DNA of 33,613 bases from Bdellovibrionales bacterium (GCA_028283955.1 JANQSP010000002.1:1-33613), one strand, 5' to 3'. Positions 16,832-26,223 are shown, counted from the stretch's first letter. Notes: generated from the letters alone by a model not told the origin. Numbers and translations are program-made.

Positions 16832-18573
16832 TGGACCGCCTTCACCAAACTACGACACCAGGGAATAAGAGCGGAAAACGGATTCCATGAAAAAACGGTT
16901 CTTTTTTCCAAATTAACCTGAAAAGATTGAACACGCCGAAGATTTTGATCCAATCTTGCCAATAGTTCATCTTTTACAAGATGATCTGAATGAGCTAACT
17001 GATGTAGCCTGTTCAAATAATCAAAAAACAGTAAAAGATTTTCCATTGATTCATACTTATAAGAACTTATTTTTGTCTGATCTTTTACAAGAGCCACTGT
17101 ACGTAAAAAATCAGAATAAACAAAAACATGATAAATAAAACGATCCAGTCTCCATCTCAACCTGGCCCTTCCCCATATATTCATACCTAAAGTGGACTGA
17201 GATAAAGTATTATGAACTAACCTAAGGTAATGTTCGAAAAACCCAACAAATACGGTTTCTATAACAGAAACAAGTAAAAATCTTTCTTTTGTACTGAGAG
17301 ATGTATCAAAAATTTTCTCTACATCCGTTAAAACCTGTTCTACAGCCTGAATATGTTCCGCTTGACGTGCGTTTATTTGCATGTTCCCTGAAAACTCTTC
17401 AGCCAATCCACTTCTAATCCCATCCTTTTTCAAATCTGTAACACTATCAATTTGATGAATACTTTCTTCAGCTTGGGATATTAAGGCTCTTTCCAAAATA
17501 TTTTCCTGAATAGCTAAAGACCAAAGCCAATTTGTTGAAGTGACCTTGTCTGAAAAATCCACCCCTTTTAAGTAATCCTTTTTCCCTTTCCTGGATAAAA
17601 GAAGTAAAAATCGTTTATACCTTTGCCCAAAAAATGATTTTCTGGAAACTTCAGTGAAGCTCTCTATTCTCCTGGAAAGTCTTGCCCGTTCCCTAAATAG
17701 CCTTGCCCTTTGTCTTTCCGAAAGATTTTCGTTTTCCAGTTGTATATCTATCTCTCGTATTCGATTCAAAACAGGCGTGGCCCTTTCAGATAAATTATTA
17801 ACCCAATTGGCTCTTCTGTTTCTCCTGATACCTTCTGCACTCACATGGTGCAGAGCTCCCTGGTTCACAGACGTTGACTCCAGGTAAAAAAACACCCTTC
17901 TCTGAGCCTTTCTCATCAACCGATTTACATAAGCCAAGCGAATCATCGAAAGCATTCTGCTTCGGTCCAGAGTTCCACTGTTACTAAAAACACGGGCGTA
18001 AATTTGCGATTTTCGAAACATAAAAATAATCATGGCATCAATCATATTACAAATGATATGCACCCCCTTACCTCCCACAAAAATAGAAAGTAGTGTTTCC
18101 GCCACTTCCGCAGAAGCTTTTAATATCAGTGCTGTCTTTCCATACTTGGCGGATAATCCATAAGCCTCCACTACGACATGTTCTGTAAAATGAACCAAAT
18201 GTCTTCCTATCTTTGAATAGAAAAAACCCCGTGCTATCTGATCCTTGGCTTCCCTAATCAATTCTTCTTCATTGATATTACAAGAGCAGTATTCATTAAT
18301 TTCACTACGATAAAGCCGGATCCATCCTCTTACCAAATCCCAAAAACCAGAGTTTAATGGAATAGACTGCTTACCTACCTTTAAGTAAGGCTGCGCTACA
18401 GATCCTTCCGTTGCTTCCAACACTTCAGGAGAAAGAGCAACAGCTCTTTCATAAATCTCTTTAATGTGAACTAAATTATCCCCACCCGCAGGATGCTGGT
18501 GAGCTACAACCGGCAAACATAAAAAAATCAGAAGCGAAATGAACAAAATTCGAATAGAGCCTTTAATCATCAT
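16828..18573 (-). CDS. Large secreted helical protein of unknown function
   Basis: Signal peptide GSIRILFISLLIFLCLPVVAHQ; long intact ORF; ATGA overlap with the downstream gene. Confidence 0.65.
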   Translation of the reverse strand: MMIKGSIRILFISLLIFLCLPVVAHQHPAGGDNLVHIKEIYERAVALSPEVLEATEGSVAQPYLKVGKQSIPLNSGFWDLVRGWIRLYRSEINEYCSCNINEEELIREAKDQIARGFFYSKIGRHLVHFTEHVVVEAYGLSAKYGKTALILKASAEVAETLLSIFVGGKGVHIICNMIDAMIIFMFRKSQIYARVFSNSGTLDRSRMLSMIRLAYVNRLMRKAQRRVFFYLESTSVNQGALHHVSAEGIRRNRRANWVNNLSERATPVLNRIREIDIQLENENLSERQRARLFRERARLSRRIESFTEVSRKSFFGQRYKRFLLLLSRKGKKDYLKGVDFSDKVTSTNWLWSLAIQENILERALISQAEESIHQIDSVTDLKKDGIRSGLAEEFSGNMQINARQAEHIQAVEQVLTDVEKIFDTSLSTKERFLLVSVIETVFVGFFEHYLRLVHNTLSQSTLGMNIWGRARLRWRLDRFIYHVFVYSDFLRTVALVKDQTKISSYKYESMENLLLFFDYLNRLHQLAHSDHLVKDELLARLDQNLRRVQSFQVNLEKRTVFSWNPFSALIPWCRSLVKAVQ

Positions 18574-18685
18574 AAATGACTACTAATAAAAAGGAGAAAA
18601 GATAAGAAATTTAAAACACTTTTTTATTAATGATAACAAAATGAAAGCTTATTGATATATTAATGAAAACCTTGGGAGTGAAAGA

Positions 18686-18774
18686 GATTCTGAATCAAGT
18701 TCAGAATGACGAGGACAGGACAGAAAGACGATACTCAAAGCCAGAATCTGGATTTATCCTATACGAGAATAACG
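18686..18774. repeat. Degenerate REPIN-like repeat pair
   Basis: GATTCTGAATCAAGTTCAGAATGACG and CCAGAATCTGGATTTATCCTATACGAGAATAACG, related to the CGTCATTCnnGnnnnnGAATCC hairpins elsewhere in the window. Confidence 0.6.
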
Positions 18775-18820
18775 AAAAAAACTACCTTAGATAAAAATAT
18801 ATGTTATTTTCCATTTCAAT

Positions 18821-19471
18821 ATGAAATACACACATGAACGTAAACAAATAGTGGAGATCAGCCGTCGTCTTCACAAAGCGGGGTGTTTAGCAGCCTGTGA
18901 TGGTAACATCAGTATAAGAGTAGACGAAGATAAAATTCTTATCACTCCCAGTGCCCGTCCTAAAGCTTTCATCACAGAAAAAGAAATTGTGGAGATGGAT
19001 CTAAAAGGGCAATCTCAAACCGGCACCCCCAGCAGCGAAAAACAAATGCACCTTTCTGTTTATCATAAAATTTCTGAAGCCAAAGCGGTTATTCACGCCC
19101 ACCCCCCCGCTGCCATCGCCTGGAGTATTGCTCATCCTGATTTAAAAGAGCTTCCCTGTGATAGCTGCTCTGAATTGATTTTAGCCTTGGGCAAAGTCCC
19201 TATCGTTCCCTATGCCCGCCCGGGAACAAAAGAAATGGGAATCCATCTCGAAAAATATTTACCAGAGAGAAAAGTGATGATTCTGAGCCGTCACGGCTCT
19301 CTTACCTGGGGAGAAAATATTGAAGAAGCTTATTTCGGACAGGAACGACTGGAACATTCCGCTAAACTACTCATGTATGCATCCTCTATCAATAAACTAA
19401 ACCCTCTTCCCCAAGAGGAAATTGAAGCTTTACAACAAATGAGAGAAAATATAGGAAATAAAATACTATAA
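18821..19471 (+). CDS. Class II aldolase/adducin-family protein (MtnB-like or 5-deoxyribulose-phosphate aldolase-like)
   Basis: GNISIRVDEDKILITPSA, AVIHAHPPAA and ILSRHGSLTWGENIEEAY; directly upstream of mtnA. Confidence 0.85.
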   Translation: MKYTHERKQIVEISRRLHKAGCLAACDGNISIRVDEDKILITPSARPKAFITEKEIVEMDLKGQSQTGTPSSEKQMHLSVYHKISEAKAVIHAHPPAAIAWSIAHPDLKELPCDSCSELILALGKVPIVPYARPGTKEMGIHLEKYLPERKVMILSRHGSLTWGENIEEAYFGQERLEHSAKLLMYASSINKLNPLPQEEIEALQQMRENIGNKIL

Positions 19472-19473
19472 TT

Positions 19474-20502
19474 ATGAAAGATTTTGAATATACGGCTATT
19501 CGCTTAAGGGACAACAAACTTTTCGTTCTGGATCAAAGGCAGTTACCACAAAAAGAAGTGTGGTTAAAAGCAAAAACACCTGATGAGATGTGTGAGTATA
19601 TCTCAAAACTCTGCGTAAGAGGGGCTCCCCTTATTGCTGTCGCCGCGGCCTGTTCACTTACCTTGTTCGCAAAACCCAAAACAAAAAAACCGGCCATTTC
19701 AGAAGCCGCAAAAAAACTAAAATCAACACGCCCCACTGCTGTCAATCTTACAAAAGCCATAGATTACATAATGAAAGACATGACTGATAAACCGGATACG
19801 GAAGAAATGGAAAAAAGGACTGAACAATTAATAAAAGAAGAAATAAAAATGTGTGAAGATATAGCCCGATGGGGAGTTTCCCTTATAGAAAAAGGGGAAG
19901 GCTTGCTCACCCATTGCAATACGGGAAGTCTGGCCACTCCTGGTATTGGCACCGCTCTGGGTGTGATTCGTAAAGCTCATAAAGAAGAAAAAAATATTCA
20001 TGTATACGTTGCAGAAACAAGGCCCCTTTTGCAAGGAGCCCGTCTTACAACCTGGGAATTAAAAAAAGAAAACATCCCCTACACTCTTATTTGTGACAGT
20101 ATGGCGGCCATGCTCATGCAATCAGGAAAAATACAAAGAGTATTGGTGGGAGCTGATCGCATTGCCATGAACGGGGACTTTGCAAACAAAATTGGAACTT
20201 ACGGTTTGGCCACCCAAGCTCACCATCACCAACTACCTTTTCACTCGGCAGCTCCCACTAGCACACTTGATTTTTCCTGTAAAAAAGGTACAAACATTCC
20301 CATTGAACAAAGACCTCTTTATGAAATAGAAGGGTTTAACCAAAATTTAAAAAAAATAAAATGGGCACCGGAAAACAATCAAACTTTCAATCCGGCCTTT
20401 GATATCACCCCCGCCGCTCTTGTCACCAGTTTTATTCTGGATACCGGCATTTACACAACAGAAGAAATAGCCGGATTAAAACCTGTCCAATTCACACTAT
20501 AA
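19474..20502 (+). CDS. mtnA: S-methyl-5-thioribose-1-phosphate isomerase
   Basis: CVRGAPLIAVAAA, LLTHCNTGSLATPGIGTALGVI, AETRPLLQGARLTTWEL and GADRIAMNGDFANKIGTYGLA. Confidence 0.95.
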   Translation: MKDFEYTAIRLRDNKLFVLDQRQLPQKEVWLKAKTPDEMCEYISKLCVRGAPLIAVAAACSLTLFAKPKTKKPAISEAAKKLKSTRPTAVNLTKAIDYIMKDMTDKPDTEEMEKRTEQLIKEEIKMCEDIARWGVSLIEKGEGLLTHCNTGSLATPGIGTALGVIRKAHKEEKNIHVYVAETRPLLQGARLTTWELKKENIPYTLICDSMAAMLMQSGKIQRVLVGADRIAMNGDFANKIGTYGLATQAHHHQLPFHSAAPTSTLDFSCKKGTNIPIEQRPLYEIEGFNQNLKKIKWAPENNQTFNPAFDITPAALVTSFILDTGIYTTEEIAGLKPVQFTL

Positions 20503-20520
20503 AAGATCACTGGAAACTAA

Positions 20521-23500
20521 CTATATATTAAATTGAGCGTGAGCTTCGCCGGTGCATTCGTCTCTACAAGCCTCTTTCTCAGTATCACATGTTGCTTTAC
20601 AAGCAGCATGAGCCCGTTCACACGCCCGCTTGGCACTGCAATCCCTCCTATAGCGGGTTTGTATATTACCATCACCATCCGTAACCGTGTATGACCTTGT
20701 TGTACAAGGAGGACAAGGTAAATACTGACTATCACAATCACTATTACACTGGTTCCATTCAGCGGTACACTCACCATCACATTGACCAAGAAAAGCTATC
20801 TTACCGTTATATTGGCTAACTCTCTCCGCTATCTTACCTCCTGTTAAAATGACATACTCTTCATCGGATGCCCCTATGTTTTTTATCCAATAAGACCCAT
20901 ACTTATAGCTGGTTGGTTTAAGCTGAGCACTACCGGGAAGGGAGTTATCTATATCCAGGCCCACACCCCCATTAGGACAGGTAGCACTAAGATCTTGAAT
21001 ACTGACCGGTATATATTCATTTCTTTGACTCATATCCAAACAAATCTTCTTATATCCGGACGGTACTGACTGCGTTTCTTTTTCGCCGTAATTCTCTATA
21101 TCGATCTCATTTATTTTCAAAACCTCCTTCATAACTTTATACATTGCTTTAAGGAGAGCTTTGGCGGAATTACCCTTGGGTATCAATCCACTGGTGGTCA
21201 TTGCAGCCATAGGATGAGCCGAATATCTACGTTTTATATCACCGGAAAACCTATTCGCATCAAATAAAGCATTCAGTATATCCTGTTTAGTGTCTGCACG
21301 AAAAACAGAATCAGTAGGAAAGTGCTTGGAATATAGTTTTAGTTCGCTGGCTCGGATTCCCGTCTTTTCTGCGGCCTTTGTTCCTGAGACTTTCTGGAGA
21401 GCCACCCATGCCTTCCTGCCGCCGTTTACCTGATTAGTGAAATTTTTCTTATAGACAAAATTGGCATTGGCAACATCTTCCGGCTTAAGATCAGGATCAG
21501 GAAAAGGATAATAATCATCATTAGAATTTAACTCCAGCATCAGCTTGGCCCAATCCAGACCGGATTCCGGCGGTACGAAAAGCCCCCCTGCACTGTTACA
21601 TCTTGCAGGACCTGCTGATAAAGCTCCAGAGGAGGAAGTAATGAAAAAGCGATCCGTTGTTTTGTTTTTACACACATAAGGGTAAGACTTGCCTGCCGCT
21701 TGCGGCACTAAACCTTTCCAATGAACATTATAAGTCAAAGCAAAATACTTACTGGCAGAATTATAATTTCCGGTATCTTTTAATAAAGTCGGACGATTCC
21801 CTTTATCTTCCCTCTTATCATAGAATAAAGCGTAAGGGTCATCCTTTGCCACCAGGGCCCAAGGGGGAGAACCTACCACCAAACCTTCCGCATCCCATTC
21901 CATAGCGGTCCACACTTTATTGGTACTGCCCAAAGAATTAATAATATCTTGTATTCGCTCTGTTAATTTAAAGTAATCCTGTGAATAAGCGGAGGGTGCC
22001 AAAAACATTCCTCTACTTGCATTATTCACAAAATCAAACTTGGCATCACTAGGTGTATTAACATCAATAGCACCAGCACCACCACTTCCTGCGAGTCTGG
22101 GGAGTTTTTTTAATGTTTCCGTTGTTCTGGTCACAAAATCTGTTGAAGCGAATTCCACTTTATAAGCATTGGCCATTATTACACCTAATTGATAATACTC
22201 AGCAATTTCCCGACCTATATTAAAACAGGCTTCTTCCGCGTCCTGAAACTTGGCCTTTACCACGACAGGAGGGCTATTCAAGTTGCTTGGGTTAATTTCC
22301 AGGGCTGGCAAATAATGCCCATTCGTAAAACAGAGTACAGGTAACTCAGTACTACATTCAGTCTTTTCATAAGTATTGTCCTTAAGACTTCCAAATGGGT
22401 TACTGCCACTCAACTGCATAGCCATAGCTTTACAACTGCCATCAGAAACAACATCCTCTCCGGAACCTGTCACTCCCTCCGGAATATCTCTTACCCCGTC
22501 AGTCTCGTAGGCGTTGGCAACAGTACATTCCGGAACCTGTCCATCAAGAGGTTCATCACTCACCCCGTAAACCGTGTGTTGTGTGGGCGGCGTATTTTGA
22601 ACCTGGATGGTGCGTAACTCGTTATCCAAAGGTCCAAAAGTCCCTATTCCATATCGATGGCAGGCCTTGGTATGACAGACAATACACTGCACCCTATTAC
22701 TGGCGGAATCACTATAGTTGCCAGTGAATGTACAAGATTCACCTGCCTTCTCATGAATATTCACAGCAGGGTAAATATAAGTACTGTCATCTCCAGTATT
22801 ATAATTCTGACAAATATCATGACAATAAGAGGCCATTTTTTCAGATTGAGTGTCATCAGATGTGTCAGAAGACACTGTAACGAACCCGGAACCTATGGGC
22901 AGGTTATAGTCTATATCTGAATTTGCGTCGATAGGAACTGAAGAGGCATGACTATGATAAAACGAAAGAGAAACACCAGCCAATTGTTCATTGTCATCAC
23001 CATCCACCTCTTGACCGCTTGATTTTTTTAAAGTCACATTGAAATTCTTTACAGGAATGGAACCGAAAGTGTCATTCAGTATATTAAACGAAAATTGAAA
23101 AGAGTCATAAGTACTGGAATCAAATGGCTCTGTTTTAATTGTGTGCCGGCAGCTGAACTTGTTTTTAGTACAAGCTACACGGGCATTCAGCTGAAAATAG
23201 GAGGATATCAAATCATCATCCGTTCTTCCTATCTGTACCACATCATCATTTATATCAAGTAAAGTAACCCTCTCCTCACACGTAGGATCACCATACTTTA
23301 AACTATTTACAACTCTATTTTCAAGATCAGAACCAGGACCTGTCGCAGACAAACTCACCACAACCCATTCACCATCAATAGCCTGTACATGACATTCTCC
23401 TACGGCATCAGCCCATAAAGCATCCGACTGATAACTCATATAAGCTGTGCTTTTTCCTCTTGCCTCAGGGTCATCAGGGTCTTGTCCATGATCACTTAAT

Positions 23501-24153
23501 TCATCCTCATTAAAAGAATAAACAGAAACAGCCGTATAGAGCTGAAAAACAACCTGTTTCGGATCATAGTCAGCGGCCTGTGACACACCTATAGGCTCCA
23601 AAGAAGGAAACTCCCTGGGAATGATCTTGGCAACAACATATACTATGTCATCTGCCTGCTCCGTTCTTTTAACATACATAAAACATTTACTAAAATCCCC
23701 TTCGGAAAAATCCTTTTTAATCTTTCGACAGTGCTCAGCATCCACTTTCTTCCATTCCGTCTCAGGGAAAAACTCCTCCCAGCGTGAATTTGCAAAACTG
23801 GATCTTTCTGAAAAAGATATTTTTAAATCCTGCACTTTTTCGTCGGAATATTTTGGCTTTTTAAGGAAAGAACATATTCCATATCTATTTTGCTCTGATT
23901 GATTCCCATCCGCCTGCACGTTTTTTTCTATTAAAAGGGATCGCAGGTTATTAATCACCATAGCCCTGATAAGAGGGTCCACATTCACTCTTTCTAATGT
24001 TTGATCAGTGGTTTTCCGGAAATTATTTACGTACTGTAAAAGCCCGGCCCCACTGATACCTAACAGAGCAACCGATATCAAAGTGGAGAGCATGGCTGAT
24101 CCCGTCTGGCCTCTGCAAAAGAAAAAATTATATTTATATATCTTTCTTTTCAT
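20521..24153 (-). CDS. Very large (1210 aa) secreted/surface protein with prepilin-like N-terminus and Cys-rich C-terminus
   Basis: N-terminal GQTGSAMLSTLISVALLGISGAGLLQYVNNF; C-terminal CDGECTAEWNQCNSDCDSQYLPCPPC...CERAHAACKATCDTEKEACRDEC. Confidence 0.75.
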   Translation of the reverse strand: MKRKIYKYNFFFCRGQTGSAMLSTLISVALLGISGAGLLQYVNNFRKTTDQTLERVNVDPLIRAMVINNLRSLLIEKNVQADGNQSEQNRYGICSFLKKPKYSDEKVQDLKISFSERSSFANSRWEEFFPETEWKKVDAEHCRKIKKDFSEGDFSKCFMYVKRTEQADDIVYVVAKIIPREFPSLEPIGVSQAADYDPKQVVFQLYTAVSVYSFNEDELSDHGQDPDDPEARGKSTAYMSYQSDALWADAVGECHVQAIDGEWVVVSLSATGPGSDLENRVVNSLKYGDPTCEERVTLLDINDDVVQIGRTDDDLISSYFQLNARVACTKNKFSCRHTIKTEPFDSSTYDSFQFSFNILNDTFGSIPVKNFNVTLKKSSGQEVDGDDNEQLAGVSLSFYHSHASSVPIDANSDIDYNLPIGSGFVTVSSDTSDDTQSEKMASYCHDICQNYNTGDDSTYIYPAVNIHEKAGESCTFTGNYSDSASNRVQCIVCHTKACHRYGIGTFGPLDNELRTIQVQNTPPTQHTVYGVSDEPLDGQVPECTVANAYETDGVRDIPEGVTGSGEDVVSDGSCKAMAMQLSGSNPFGSLKDNTYEKTECSTELPVLCFTNGHYLPALEINPSNLNSPPVVVKAKFQDAEEACFNIGREIAEYYQLGVIMANAYKVEFASTDFVTRTTETLKKLPRLAGSGGAGAIDVNTPSDAKFDFVNNASRGMFLAPSAYSQDYFKLTERIQDIINSLGSTNKVWTAMEWDAEGLVVGSPPWALVAKDDPYALFYDKREDKGNRPTLLKDTGNYNSASKYFALTYNVHWKGLVPQAAGKSYPYVCKNKTTDRFFITSSSGALSAGPARCNSAGGLFVPPESGLDWAKLMLELNSNDDYYPFPDPDLKPEDVANANFVYKKNFTNQVNGGRKAWVALQKVSGTKAAEKTGIRASELKLYSKHFPTDSVFRADTKQDILNALFDANRFSGDIKRRYSAHPMAAMTTSGLIPKGNSAKALLKAMYKVMKEVLKINEIDIENYGEKETQSVPSGYKKICLDMSQRNEYIPVSIQDLSATCPNGGVGLDIDNSLPGSAQLKPTSYKYGSYWIKNIGASDEEYVILTGGKIAERVSQYNGKIAFLGQCDGECTAEWNQCNSDCDSQYLPCPPCTTRSYTVTDGDGNIQTRYRRDCSAKRACERAHAACKATCDTEKEACRDECTGEAHAQFNI

Positions 24154-24202
24154 CTTTTTTTCTCATTTTCCTTTAAATAAAAGTTTTCAATAACCACTCC
24201 TC

Positions 24203-25753
24203 TTAATGAGGTGATAAAAACCGAACAACAGAACCACTTTTTATATCTGTGTGTTCCTTTTTAATTTCATAACTTTTACTACCTGATACATAATTCCTTC
24301 TGGGCTCAATGTGGGAATAATAACATTCACCTGCACCTCCATCTCCACAGGTCTGATCCAGGCTACGTGTATTTGGACAAGCCGTTGTCTCTTCAACTTC
24401 AACAGGCTTCATCATTGGATTGTCTTCATCCAAAACCATACAGGCGCCAACAGGGTTCGAAAGAGAAAACAAACCATAATGAATTTCCATAAAAGGCTGA
24501 GCGTGTACATTAACACGCTTATATACTGACGTACCTAAGTTTACAGCCCCTCCTTGCCATACAGGGTTTCTCCCCACTCTTATCCTTTCAAATGAGAAGG
24601 TATATGACACACTATCCTCACAATCAATGTAGTCCTCAAAAGTGAAATGCTCACCCGGAAGGAAAACCTCCTTCTTTACATGCTCCAGTTCCAGTAAATT
24701 TCTTCCTGTACCGCTATACCTTATTGAATCATCTGACTTATAAGTATCCTTCCTTAGTAAAGACAAAGCATAGATGGCCCCAGGTCCTTCATTAGTGACT
24801 TGAACGTTCACAACCGAAAAGTTATCTTCTCCAGTGGGAGGTAAAAATTCCCCACGACACTCAGGCAGAGAGGCGGCTATAGAACCTGCACAGGTCAGAC
24901 GACACACAGGGCCCGGGGGTATAATGGCAACCTTAGGAATACTTAAAGGACGCCTGACACCCGCATACACTGTACTCGCAGGTTTATCGAAAGGCACCTG
25001 AACAGAAATTAAAACAATGGTGTAATCCTCATCATTATCTGAAATATATTCACATATACTATTAGGAATATCTACACCATTATCCTTACATTTATCCACT
25101 ACCGGTAAAGGACAATCCCCTTCACGTATGCTCATTGTGGTTCCATCACGACACACGGACTGCGGTATTTCCCCAATCAGATTTTGAACACTCGTCTCTT
25201 TCCAATTCACCAAGTCAAATGTGATCCGGTAGTCTATATCTCCAGCATCACTTTGCGGATTATCAATAACATCCTCGTCAACAGTTCCTTTAAAACTAAG
25301 AACCTTATCCCCTCCCCCTTCCGGCTGCCATACCGTTTTACTTCTCAGATTAAACTCACTTAAGTTCATAGAACTTTCGTTATTCCATTTACATTTGGCA
25401 TCGTAATTCTCCCATCCACCTTCCTTACACAAAACCAGGTTATTAGAAATAAGGTATCCCCCTATAGCCATAGCGGTCTGAGAAACAAAGGCATGTTCCC
25501 AATCCTCAATATTCTTAGCTTGAGAGGATAGAAACCAGTTGGCACTTCTTTGACTGATAAAAATAGTGGACAATACAGAAGCAGATACAACCAGAGATAA
25601 AATGATAGCGGCACTACCGGATTTCTTTAAAATACCGGACTTCTTTATTAAGAATGTACGTGTTTTGGAGAACATATAAAAAGTATCTGCAGCAACACAA
25701 AAAAAATTAAGATTATTTTTATTTGCATTTTTACTTTCGTCTAAAAGTCTCAT
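24203..25753 (-). CDS. Large secreted/surface protein with prepilin-like N-terminus; start may be internal at 25675
   Basis: KKSGSAAIILSLVVSASVLSTIFISQRS hydrophobic segment like that of the downstream 1210-aa protein; long intact ORF. Confidence 0.65.
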   Translation of the reverse strand: MRLLDESKNANKNNLNFFCVAADTFYMFSKTRTFLIKKSGILKKSGSAAIILSLVVSASVLSTIFISQRSANWFLSSQAKNIEDWEHAFVSQTAMAIGGYLISNNLVLCKEGGWENYDAKCKWNNESSMNLSEFNLRSKTVWQPEGGGDKVLSFKGTVDEDVIDNPQSDAGDIDYRITFDLVNWKETSVQNLIGEIPQSVCRDGTTMSIREGDCPLPVVDKCKDNGVDIPNSICEYISDNDEDYTIVLISVQVPFDKPASTVYAGVRRPLSIPKVAIIPPGPVCRLTCAGSIAASLPECRGEFLPPTGEDNFSVVNVQVTNEGPGAIYALSLLRKDTYKSDDSIRYSGTGRNLLELEHVKKEVFLPGEHFTFEDYIDCEDSVSYTFSFERIRVGRNPVWQGGAVNLGTSVYKRVNVHAQPFMEIHYGLFSLSNPVGACMVLDEDNPMMKPVEVEETTACPNTRSLDQTCGDGGAGECYYSHIEPRRNYVSGSKSYEIKKEHTDIKSGSVVRFLSPH

Positions 25754-25830
25754 TTTGAGAATCTTTTTTATAAAAAATTAAAATGACCAACCAGAAAATA
25801 GACAATATTTTGCTTCAACTCCGCTTCTTC

Positions 25831-25931
25831 AAAGTCGCAGACAACACAGGCCATCCGTCGCTTCAAGTCCCCTTTTATAAAAAGAAGTGGGTTCCGCCCA
25901 CCTCTTTTTTTGGTGCCCGGCGAGGGACTTG
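25831..25931 (-). repeat. Distal copy of the tRNA-Leu tail/terminator/downstream repeat
   Basis: Contains 20-bp GGTGCCCGGCGAGGGACTTG (25912-25931), a terminator hairpin, and AAAGTCGCAGACAACACAGG..CGCTTCAAGTCCCC; repeats 26032-26139 with a period of about 200 bp. Confidence 0.9.
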
Positions 25932-26073
25932 CCTACTTCATTCATTCGCATCACGCTCTTTCATTGCGTAGGCTCCCCTCTCTCATTCAGAAAATCGTCC
26001 AGGATTTTCTGCCCTGTATTCTCTGCTCCCTAAAGTCGCAGACAACACAGGTCATTCGTTCGCTTCAAGTCCC
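25924..26073 (-). repeat. About 150-bp unit bounded by GGGACTTG/CAAGTCCC inverted ends with a central hairpin
   Basis: Plus strand gggacttg at 25924-25931 and caagtccc at 26066-26073; central perfect hairpin AGAAAATC-GTCCAG-GATTTTCT at 25989-26010. Confidence 0.7.
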
Positions 26074-26139
26074 CTGGTCTAAAAAAAAAGGAACTGGACT
26101 TCGTCCACTTCCTTTTTTTGGTGCCCGGCGAGGGACTTG
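26032..26139 (-). repeat. Proximal copy of the tRNA-Leu tail/terminator/downstream repeat
   Basis: Partner of 25831-25931; includes the 3' 20 bp of the tRNA-Leu region at 26120-26139. Confidence 0.9.
26081..26119 (-). terminator. Rho-independent terminator of tRNA-Leu
   Basis: Minus strand AAAAAAAGGAAGTGGACGAAGTCCAGTTCCTTTTTTTTT: GC stem plus U-tract. Confidence 0.85.
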
Positions 26140-26203
26140 AACCCCCACCTCAAAAGAGACATGATCCTAAGTCATGCGCGTCTACCAGTTCCGCCAGCCG
26201 GGC
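26119..26203 (-). tRNA. tRNA-Leu (anticodon TAG), 3' CCA encoded
   Basis: GCCCGGCTGGCGGAACTGGTAGACGCGCATGACTTAGGATCATGTCTCTTTTGAGGTGGGGGTTCAAGTCCCTCGCCGGGCACCA; loop CTTAGGA; long variable arm. Confidence 0.95.
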
Positions 26204-26223
26204 TTCCTCCTTTTTATAACTAC

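Noticed and set aside
25783-26140. Plus-strand ORFs 25783-25971 and 25910-26140
   Set aside because: Fall on the antisense of the tRNA-Leu tail repeats; the similarity between them is only the DNA duplication.
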